Source of the DNA: Eopsaltria australis
Taxonomy: Eukaryota > Chordata > Aves > Passeriformes > Petroicidae
Length of the DNA: 64,000 nt
NCBI GenBank assembly: GCA_034509425.1
Contig: JAVTVJ010000012.1
Coordinates: 11,939,001-12,003,000 of the forward strand
Reading direction: 5' to 3'
Part shown: in pieces, positions 54,166 to 64,000 of the stretch
Numbering within the stretch: position 1 is the first letter of the stretch
Layout: every line of letters starts with the position of its first letter
Notes under the pieces: model-generated
Seen by the model: the letters and a program-made list of their open reading frames with translations, nothing else
Databases searched by the model: none
Told to the model about the DNA's origin: nothing
Translations under genes and position numbers: made by a program

Positions 54166-56455
54166 GAATTAAAGAAATGGAATTTACAGCAAGTGCAATA
54201 ATTCTGAAAAATATGGTTTCTTCAGTTTTGACCTATCTTGATAGACTGAGGGAAGGGTGAGGAAAACTGCAATCTTAATAAATCTCCTGCAGCTAAAGAT
54301 TTAAAACTCCCACTGTTTCAAATTAGTGAGGACAGCAATATTTATTTGCTGTTGAATTCTAGGCAGCATGACATTTCAGCAGGAAACACTTTATAAGAAT
54401 TGCACTTATGACCACAGAAGTTACAAACGAGTACTTGAGCCACATGCAAATAGAAGGTTTGCATATTGAACAAAAAGGTGAGTAACACTGATTGCCATTT
54501 CTCTCTTTGGTCTTTCCATAATCAGCAAACTACGTGTGAACTACAAGCAAAGGAATCCTAGCAAGGACAGGAAATAAAGACAGCACACTCGCCCCTGCAT
54601 GCTTAGGGTTAATTGGACAACATTACAGTCCCTCAAATCCAGTGTTTTCAAGCAGGCTGTCTCTGTAAAATAATGACTATGAAGATGCAGATCCAGCTGA
54701 TATCTTGCTAGTTTGCTTGTTTGCTTGTTTTCTTCCAAGGAAAGTTGGATGGCTGGCTAGCAGAAGGAAATGGAGAGTAAAGCTCACCAGCAGAGGAAGC
54801 TGTTGCAGGTAACATACTCAGCCACAACAAAGGATCCAAGTCCTTCACAGCTTTTGCCACTAGATTTGCTTATTTCCAAAACCTAGACTTATCCTATTCT
54901 GAAACCACTTTAGAAATCCAATGTATTTTCGGTTGCTCTCCTCTCATTTCCTGCTGTTTAGTTGCATATTGAAGCTAATCTGCTTTCAAAAGTGGTTATA
55001 TGATTGACCCAAATAATTATCAGCCTATCTCAGTACCACCTGTTATTTCAGTTGTTTTTGAAATCACTTTGAAAAGTGTGGCTCTCAAGTCTACTTGAGA
55101 GACCATAACTTTTTTTTCCATATTGAGTGGGTTTTGTAGCTAAATGAGATGCCTTGGCTGCCGGAGTCTCATATGTGCATAGACTTCATCTCTGAGAAAG
55201 TGAGTGAGAGGAAGAACTCGTATAATGATTTACATCACCCCTGTGTTGTAATGGATTTGAAAAGTTTAATGAGAATTTGATGGGGGAAAAAGGAAGCAAG
55301 TAGGGTCATCAATGAATTTCCAGAGTTGTAGGAAAGGCACTTGTGTACAGGTGAACAGCAGCAGTGTCTATCTTTTTTTGGCTACAAAGTAACAGGGAGC
55401 ATGCAGACACCATTACATGTGGAACTACATAATTTAGGTAGCTTGGAATTAGAATAGGAATCTTGAATGAAAAAGGTAAATTAGTGTTACAAAAGTGAAT
55501 ATTGTTGCCTTTAAATCTACATGATCTAGTAATTTAGGGTCAGTGACAATCCAGGAAGATATTTGCAGTCACTGATATTAACTGGTGATGTTGAGCAAGT
55601 TAATATGGTGTAAACAGGGCTTACAAGAATCAATCAGAAGTTTTCCAAAGCAACAATTTTTTGAAGAAAAATAATTACAGGAATATGTCAAAAGCTGAAC
55701 ACTTTTGGCAGTATTTATAATGATCTAAAAAAAGAAACATTTCAACATTTTATGATTACAGCACTTTCCTTTTCATGCAAATATTCCTTTGGTATAAGAA
55801 AAGGTGAAAAAATGTCAAAATAAACCTTTTCAGTAGGCTGAAAATAATGAAAGGCCTAACCCTAAACAATCATGATTTCATTTTGTGAAACATTTCTGCA
55901 GAAAGCTATGTTATGTTCTTTTGGAAGAAAAAGAGCAAGAAAACAAAACTGCAAAAACAGTTCAGATGTGTCTTGGAAATGAATTAACAGTACAGGTTAT
56001 CGTCCTTTGGCTGACACACACACCAAATTTGGTGCACTGGCCATCTTCCAAAATGGGTAATTACATTCTGCTTACCTGTTATTCTCCTGCTGCTTTTCTT
56101 GTAAGACGTATTTTTTGTTACATTCTGTTCCAAAATATTGTTAATGATGCTGTCTTCACAAGGATGTTTTTCTTCTTTGTTTTTAACCATTAAAAAGTAC
56201 ACTTTCTGTGGAATGCATGTCAAACAAACAATAACTGATAAGTTATGATCCCTGAAAATTATTAATTCTATAGCACCATATCTATCTGTCTTTTTTTGAG
56301 CCTTCAGCAATATGAAATAAACTGTAAAAGTCTCCACAGCTGTTGTCATGCAAGATAATTCTGCATTCAATAGAACACCCAAGAGCAAAAGAAAGTAATA
56401 GTAAGTGGTAGTTTGATTTTAAACACAGAGAACTTGAACAATGCTCCTGCCCTTG
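54166..56455. other. Non-coding stretch
   Basis: A short GTTTGCTT repeat (2.5 copies) lies at 54711-54730. The longest open frame of the window (134 codons, minus strand, 55984-56388) and an overlapping 102-codon plus-strand frame (55885-56193) are here. Neither has a recognisable domain. With this base composition one or two frames of that length are expected by chance in 64 kb. Confidence 0.5.
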
Positions 56456-56506
56456 CCTTCCTTTCCTCTTCCCTCCCCTCCCCAGTCCTCCTCTCCCTCG
56501 TTTCAG
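56456..56506 (+). other. Polypyrimidine tract ending in a splice-acceptor-like TTTCAG
   Basis: Twenty-eight consecutive pyrimidines (56456-56483), then AG, fourteen more pyrimidines (56486-56499), then GTTTCAG. The arrangement looks like a 3' splice site, but no open coding frame or matching donor can be demonstrated downstream. It may equally be simple C/T-rich sequence able to form triplex DNA. Confidence 0.5.
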
Positions 56507-59500
56507 CAGCTATGGCTGTCAGAGTTTACTAAATGAAATATCTATTACAAAGACAGAGATTCAACTACTGTTTCTAATAAACGTTAAATCAAAAATATTT
56601 GCATGATTCCTAAATTTTGGCATATGTCCTCAGGAAAGGTGTATCTTCTTCCAGTAGAGTTTTTAAAACTGGTATCTAATTTTCATTTTTGAGTCTGTTT
56701 ATGTGTTCTCCAAATCTTTGGCATGCCTGGCTTTCATATGATAATCAGAACTGCCATATGTTTAAGAGATTTGTTTCTCACTTAACTGCTTTAACTTGCT
56801 GAAATAATCAGCATGACTCAAAGCCAAATTCAATAGCTTGATGAAAAGAACACTCACGAAGCAACTGTCCATCACTTTTTCATACTGTGACAAAATGGTT
56901 TTCATTTTACTGCAATTATTTTGAGCAGTTGTTGTGTGTTCACAGCATTCTGTCTCAATCTTCCTTTTGAGAACAGAGCTAATTTCAATGAAATAGCTAT
57001 TGTAGTTATATATAAATTGCTCACTAATTCATGGGCATGATAAAAAAACCTGAAGTTGCTATGGACCAAAACACTGATTTAGCACTTCAAATTACATATA
57101 CAAGCAAATTAGAAATATAATAGTACCTGTCCCAAATCACAATGCTATATTTGTGTCATAAATGAAAATCTGGTGTAGAAATGTTTTGCTGAAGAACTGC
57201 TCACCAAATCAAATATAGCTTTTTTGAATACTGGTTCAAATGCAAGCAGTGAAAAGAAAAGATGGATAACCTGTTGGACATGATTTACATGCACTAAGGC
57301 AGACTTTTAGTGCCTTCATTAGGAAAACTTATGTTTTAGGCCTTGCATGCATGACACAGAAATTCCTGAATCATTACAATTACAGCAGTAAGTCCTAAAT
57401 GAGCTTCACTTGCTGATACATCTTAGCAGAAAAAAAACCTTATGAGTTTCTCTAAGAGGTAACTTAATTTCTTATCCCATTCCCACACAAATTGTGAGAA
57501 GGAAGGAAATAAAGATAACTAGTAAATGTATTTGTCTTAATCCTATAATTGCACATAAATGCTTTAATTAAATTTGTCAATTTTGTAAAGCCTGAATATT
57601 GCTAATCAGCTGTGCTCATAAACTCCATTTAGTGTTTTCTACCCGTCTGCCTGGAAGTAAAACTACATTGTTTATTTATTACCTTCACAAAAGACTATAC
57701 TATATTATATATTTCTATTTTTATCACATTTTATCAATATCTTCATTTGCACATGCACATTTCTTCTTGTTGAGGAAAAAATGGCAATATTCTCAGCTAA
57801 TTGTTTTATCACAAAATTATAAATATAGGTTCTATTAAGACCAACATAGAAATGCCAGAAAAATTTCAAGAGAGAAATCAGTAACTAAAAAAATGTGTAA
57901 GTTTTCTGGTAAAAATAAACTAAAAAATATATATATATTAAAAAAACTATAACTTAACTACAAAAAATACTTTGTAAAATATTTTTTTCTCCAGGAATTT
58001 GATACATTAATATCTGAATTGTGTTTTTTACCAATTTCAGTGATTAGGCTTGACTTTCTTTTAATGGATATATTTTAGTAAGGAGGTAAGTTTACTCCCT
58101 TGTACGTTAATATCCTTGTAGCTTTTAAGTAGGCATAAAAATAAAATGGCATCAGCTTAATTATTTTATATTGGTGCCATATTTTATTATTTCTATAGTG
58201 TCAGAAGCCAGGTAGATCTGGCTATATAGCATATACACATATAGCTTTTTATATACAGCTATGGAGCATGTGCTTTGCTTTGCTTATTTTGGTGCACTTT
58301 CAAAATGGAATATTGGAGCACACAAGAAGGGCACAGGGAACTAATTAATACAAGTGCAGATCACAGTCAACTTACTGAGTAAGAGTGATCAAACCATAAT
58401 TACTTTTAAATGTTAGGTGCTATCAGGAGTTACAGTCACATAAGACTTTAGGAAAGGAGGCACAGGTAAAATGTGACAGGTCCTAATATTAACATCAAAG
58501 GTTGCCATGTCTTAGAAGTAACATGAATGTTACTTAAGGAAATGATAATACCTCTGAAGAAAAGGCAATGAAATTATCTCACATTTTCCTAGCTCAGTTT
58601 TTTTACACCTTCCATTAAAGCTGCCAGTGTTGAACTCTTTGACAAACCTTGTACTGTTTGACCAACCATGCAGCCCTGTGAAATGGTATTGCCATTACTA
58701 GCAACAGGTCATAGTGCTTGTAGCTTTGTTTTACTTGCTGTAATAGTAATTTCTCTAATTGGCCACTTATCTGTATCTAATTTGTTTTAATTCTGTTTAT
58801 CTTTGTATGATACAACTAGAATTTTACACAACTCTAGCAAAAAGATCTTCCAGGTAGAATGAAATATTCCCACCTTTTCTTTCCCGTTGGCACTAAATCA
58901 TAACCATCTGACTGTGGAAGCATTCCCCCTGTCATGTAGACCCCACTGTTTTTGCAGGGATCCTGCATTGTGTACTTATTTATATCTTTATCTGTAAGGA
59001 TCTAACTTCCAGTAAAACCAGAGTTTGGCACTTTAACACCTTTCTGAATCTGAGTCTAGAAGGACAAAGACACTGTTTAAATGTGACCCCCTTGCTATGG
59101 AGTACAAAGTTGAGTCTGGTACCTCCAAAACTCGGGTAGTTCCCAGGAATGTTCAGTGACTCAGGAGGGAAATGGTAGATGGCACGTAATAGTACACTCA
59201 GCAGGATGTTGGTTAATTCCAGGTGAGGAGCTTACTCTTTCCAGCTAATTGCAATGTGTAGTTGCCCACTCAGATTTGGCACTAAAATCTAAACTGTAAT
59301 AATTTCTCTTCTATATTCAATAAACAAAATTTCAGTTAATTTGAATAATGTCATAATAATTTCTTATTTTTTTTTGAATCTAGATAATTTCCATTCATCA
59401 GAGGAATGTTGTGCTATGGACTTAGTTATACTGACAAATGTGGGGAAAGCAAAGTGAAGGACAGTCAGGAATTCAACACATGACTCCAAAGAAAGATAAT

Positions 59501-61993
59501 CTAGTAGCAATCACTCCCTTTTGCCTAAAAGCAGAATAATTTTTTGAAAAACACGTGATATGTTTTTAAGTATATTGGCTTAAAGGAACTTGTCTAAGAT
59601 AGCAAAAGGTTCATTTGAGAATCTTTGTGGGGTTTTGGAGTGAGTCAGATTCTTGGAAGCATCTTAGCTGAGCAGATTCAGTGTCAGTTCTGTTGATACT
59701 GAAGTACCACTCAGCAAATACAGAATTTCCTAGGAAAACTTAATGCATGAATCCACTCCAGATCAAAGTGTCTATGTCTTTACTGACAGCAGTTCTAACG
59801 GCCTTTTTGAGCTCTAGTTCCATAATCCACCTGCAGCTTTGCATATATCAACACTTTAAAAACATTGCGTTGATTTCCGGCAAATAAAACAAAGTCAGTC
59901 AACAGGAGAAGAGGATATGTGGAAAGTCAGGATTAATTGGATATGTGGTACTTTTCTTACACACATTTATTCCCATTTATTTCTTAATTTCCATTCTTCC
60001 GTAGATAAAAATTAATTCAATGTAGAACTATTTCACTGTTATATGAGATAAAGTCCAATCTCTTTTCCTGAGAAATCAACAATCAAAGAAATAAAGATTA
60101 TTGTAAAACCAAGTTTAGTTTTATTTAGCTGTATATGAGATTGGATTTTGAAAAAAAAAAAGAAAAAGATAATAAAGAAAACAGATATGGCTGAAATAGG
60201 AGAAGAGGTTATAAAATCCTGACTACATGAAGTCCTGTGAATCTCAGGCTATATTAAAATTCCCTGGACTAAGTTGTGCCGAGATACCTTCCTGAAACAT
60301 TTGGGACACCATAACCCGAAAACTGAGTGCAGGAACCAGGGCAGTGATGAAGATCTGGTGAGCAACTCCCCATTACCTGGCCCATGGCTGAAATTTGGTT
60401 TCTACATACAGTGAGAACACTGACAACCATTTTCTTACTTTTTAAAAAGACAAAAAATTCCTTTAGAGTAATTTATTTTATTAAGGGAGAGTTCATTTCT
60501 ATAGATTTTTCTTTGGTACTTAAATTTCTTTCATTTGATTCATCTTCCCCTTCATCTATGCCTCAGCTTATCAAAATTATTGTGTCTGGGTTTACCTAGA
60601 GATTAACACTGCAACTAAGATATCATCTTGAGGTGCTTGATTATTTTCTTTAGATAACAGTTTGCTTACCAGAAAGAATAAAGAAATGAGCGTTATCTTT
60701 AGCTCATCCCCAAGTTCCTGGATATGCTAAAAGCCATGCTCTAAACCTGACATCCTTTCAGTCCAATATCTTGTGCCTAATGTCAGTCTAATGTCTAATA
60801 CCTAATACCTAACACTAAGAAAAGTATTATCAGAGTTTTGGTCTGGTTAAATTTTTGGGACACTGGTGCTTAGACCAGTGACTTTCATCAAAGTCTTCAA
60901 TGTTTTTGATGTTCTTGTATCTCTGATTTTAGTGGCATAAAATTACAGTGTAGCTTTTAAGGAGGAAGGCACTACTGGAATCACGTGCGCTTTACAGGGT
61001 ACAAAGAAATCTTGATCAGCTATTTTTTTTAATATGGTTGATTGCTTCATTTTCTTCCAACATCTTTCTCACATCAAATAGTACAGAATTGCTGCACTGC
61101 AGAATATATTTAATATACTAGTAAAGATACATTCATCCAAGTCCATCAGCTAGAACCTCACTGCCAGGTCCCAGTAGCAGATTTTATCCCATTCTTTTAA
61201 TGTAAAAGACCGATTTTTAGACAGTAATTTGAATGGCTTGACCTTGGTATTTGCTGCAAGGGTACAGCAGTAACACAATCCAGATTGTCAGTATAGTTAA
61301 GTGCAAACATAATCATGAAAATATTGCTTTTATGTGTGTGATACCAGAATTTCCTGTTGATGTGTTTGAATACATCTTTGTCAAGCAAATGTGCCACTAC
61401 CACAGGAGCTGCTGAGAAGACATTTTAGCTATTTCATACAAAATAGCATTGACGTAACTTCTGCCTTGGAGACAGATGTATCCTTGCACCCAGTTAGTTG
61501 GTATTAATTACACATTAAATTGACAGATTGGCTTTTTGCTTGAGGATGCAGATTTGATATTTTTCCTCCTTCTGCTACACCCCAAAATCATAATCTGAAT
61601 TCTTAGATGCAATGAATGATTGATGCTTATTGTCTACCACCCCACATATTTCATAGATGCACATTTTACAGCAAAGGCCGTTATTTCATTGCAGCAACTG
61701 AGATATTTTTAGGCATAAATGCTTTGCTACACAAGGTTCTCATATCTGTAGAGAGTTTTTGCACCTTATTCTGTCCTAATTTTCTAATCTGCTTGTTGGT
61801 TTTCTTACAGCCTTTAACTTTCACCTGGTCTTTGCAGAGTCCAAAGCACAGTTTCTATAATACAGTTTAGAGTAGGAGTTCATGGTAAGTCACTGACTGA
61901 TTAAAAAAAAGAGTACTCAAATGTCTGAAAGAGTGCAGTCACTCTGCAAACATGTATTTTGAGGTGCTATTTACATTTTTACTGGATGGATAT
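56507..61993. other. AT-rich non-coding stretch
   Basis: No exon, RNA gene or named repeat was recognised. An alternating AT run lies near 57929-57939, an A-rich tract at about 60151-60180, and degenerate copies of a CTAATAC-like unit at about 60777-60815. Confidence 0.5.
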
Positions 61994-62047
61994 AAAAAAA
62001 AAAAAAAAAAAAAAAAGGCCCTGAAGAAGTAGAAAGAAAGAAAGAAA
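61994..62047 (+). repeat. Poly-A (23 A) plus GAAA microsatellite
   Basis: Twenty-three A at 61994-62016 are followed by a short spacer and about four copies of GAAA (62031-62047). The pair is likely to vary in length. No retrogene body was seen in front of the poly-A. Confidence 0.9.
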
Positions 62048-63779
62048 ATGTAAACCTCTGAGTCTGATGAAGTAAAATGGTGTTAATCAAGGACATGGTC
62101 TGATTGGTGGTTGAACAATTATCAAGAGGGAGATAAATTGCTGTCTGGCATTCTCAGCTTTGTAAATTTGAACACTTTTTACCTACCAGGCCCCAAAAGT
62201 GTCCCAGATGTCTTGATGGAAAATACAGTGCACAGAAGAAAATTTAAAGGGCAAGTCTCCAAAATAAATCCCTGAATTCATCTCCAGTGTTTTCATTACA
62301 AATGCATTAATTGCTTAGTTTATTACAAAATTTAAAAAATAAACATTAAAAAAATGAAAAGATGTCTCTGTAAGCTTTGCATAAAAATATTTGATTTGTC
62401 CCATGCACAATTTTAATCCACAGAGATAAATGTACTTTAAGGCTGAATAAACAAGAAAGTGCTGTTTTAAGTAGATAACATTATAGGTCTGAATGCTGCA
62501 AAGTAATTAAAGGACATAATACCCCATTATAAAAGATCAATATGCACTTGAGATCAGGGCAGGATCTATTTCTGAAATGATATAGCACACTCTGATTTCT
62601 ATCACATTTTCAGTATTGATCTGATGTGAACCTTGTTGATTTGGCTTCTCAGCTTGTTTGCCAAGGTTTTAAGACTGACTGTGCCTCCAGAGTGAAATTA
62701 AAGTCAAGGCTGTTTGCATGTCTACATAAACTGCTGTTAGCAGGTCTCAGTCACAGACTCTTCAAGTAAACAAGCTGTGTATTTCTTTGATATGATCAGT
62801 TCCAGCTTTGTTTTGACAATTTCTTAGAAACTGATTTTCATGAGAAATTCTTTGATGAGAATGGTGAATGCAAGAAGCACGGAGCTATAGCCTGTTGCTT
62901 TCTTTTGCATGTTTGTTCTTTTATGCATGAAGAAGATCTTTACAGAATTCTGATCAGAAAAATGCTGGTGGGGAAATTTTTGCAATGATTCTTAATTGGC
63001 TTTAACTTGACATAGTTGATATCAGCAACTACTTGAATAAAAATGAATAAATTAAGGGAATGACAAGAATCATTGCAGCACTGCCTAGTGACAAGGCAGC
63101 CAACAGAATGGGACAATCTCATTTTCTCAGTCTATTAAAATTGGAAACTCCAGAAAGACAATTATAGACTTTTATTAACACATAGGTCTGAGATATCTTT
63201 CTCATTTCACTCCATGAAATGTGAGAAGAAGTCCTTTGGACAGTGGCTGCTGGCACTTACAGTCATTGTCAGGGTTAGAGGTTGGACCCTAAAAACTCCA
63301 ATTCTCAAAACCACTTCCAAGCTTCCACATAACATTTCAAGCCCACAGGTTTGGGTGGCAGGAGTTAACTTTTATTCTAACACCTGGGAAAGTTTAAAGC
63401 TGTTTTTGAGATCTGACTAGGAAAGATTGAACATACTAAACAATGTGCATGAAACATATTGGGATTTATAACACAAAAATTGTGTCACTTATTTGTACTA
63501 AGTTTCTGTATGCAAATTTTTTATATAAAGGAACAGAACATAGAAGAGAATACATTTCTCTCTTCTCCCCATGTACCTGGCATTTCAAAGGTTAGATGGC
63601 GGTTTGAAAGACCTGGGTTTAAATATGAATTTTGTATTTGAGATTTTCTGATCATCATTACTATGAGGTTAAGCTGTTCTGAAATGTCATCCACCATTCT
63701 TCCAAAGGGCTCTGGATCCACTGGGTCAAACTCACTGGCTTGAACGCTGATTGTAATTGTAGATTCGAAATAATAAACT
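62048..63779. other. AT-rich non-coding stretch
   Basis: No exon, RNA gene or named repeat was recognised. Confidence 0.5.
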
Positions 63780-64000
63780 ACAAAATATATTCACACCCCT
63801 CTCAGAGGAAATGAGGTGTGTGTGGGAGGCAAAATGGAGCGGGTAGGCTCTCATGGGCATGGTGAATCCTCTGCCTCTTTGACATGAAACAAAAGCTTCA
63901 TAACAAGTGGCTGGAAGTGAGAGTGCTCCTCCCCAACAAGTGTCTTCAGCCTGCTCACCAGGGCACTTATGTGGGAGGAGAAAGGTGGGGTTTGGTGCCC
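63780..64000. other. GC-richer sequence at the window edge
   Basis: The last 220 bp are richer in G (for example AAAATGGAGCGGGTAGGC near 63831 and GTGGGAGGAGAAAGG near 63971) than the preceding kilobases and run off the end. This could be the start of a transposable element or of a regulatory region. It cannot be resolved from this window. Confidence 0.4.

Noticed and set aside
55984..56388. 134-codon minus-strand open frame, the longest in the window, overlapping a 102-codon plus-strand frame
   Set aside because: No recognisable domain or signal. A rough expectation for stop-free runs in AT-rich 64 kb allows one or two frames of this length by chance.
61994..62016. Poly-A tract as the tail of a processed retrogene
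   Set aside because: No gene-like body precedes it and no target-site duplication was found. Bird CR1 elements do not leave poly-A tails.

Overview
The window looks like vertebrate nuclear DNA from a bird, probably a songbird or another member of Neoaves. It is AT-rich (by eye about two thirds A+T), has almost no CpG-rich sequence and contains no recognisable protein-coding exon. The bird assignment rests on transposable elements. There are fragments of CR1 LINEs (clear at 36.6, 39.0 and 54.1 kb; weak at 18.8 and 42.3 kb). There are two well-defined solo LTRs of endogenous retroviruses and one further candidate. The LTR at 51.0-51.7 kb matches, from memory of the family, a class of ERVL LTR that is abundant in bird genomes.

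Layout. 0-5.4 kb: unique AT-rich sequence starting with a short TGAGA microsatellite. 5.4-6.2 kb: a candidate LTR with a 5-bp target-site duplication, followed by about 260 bp with a weakly coding-like frame of unknown origin. 7.9-8.0 kb: a 149-bp imperfect inverted repeat. 14.75-14.93 kb: an isolated GC-rich patch. 19.63-19.98 kb: a solo LTR with a perfect 6-bp target-site duplication. 23.9-24.06 kb: two strong palindromes within 151 bp, one with 16-bp perfect arms. 36-42.3 kb: CR1 fragments in both orientations and a GC-richer patch at 40.3-40.5 kb. 41.7-50 kb: several homopolymer tracts. 51.0-51.7 kb: an ERVL-type solo LTR with a 5-bp duplication and an unusual internal poly-C/poly-A expansion. 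54 kb: a CR1 3' end. 56.4 kb: a polypyrimidine tract resembling a splice acceptor. 62 kb: poly-A plus a GAAA microsatellite. The last 220 bp become GC-richer and run off the window.

The open reading frames (longest 134 codons) have the lengths expected by chance in AT-rich DNA of this size. None shows a recognisable domain, and several lie inside LTRs. The most economical reading is a gene desert or the inside of a very large intron. I saw no operon, CRISPR array, tRNA or rRNA gene, and no new protein-based system. The items most worth checking are the palindrome pair at 23.9 kb, the inverted repeat at 7.9 kb, the ERV-like segment at 5.4-6.2 kb and the expanded tract in the 51 kb LTR. Family names come from recall of consensus sequences, not from a database search.
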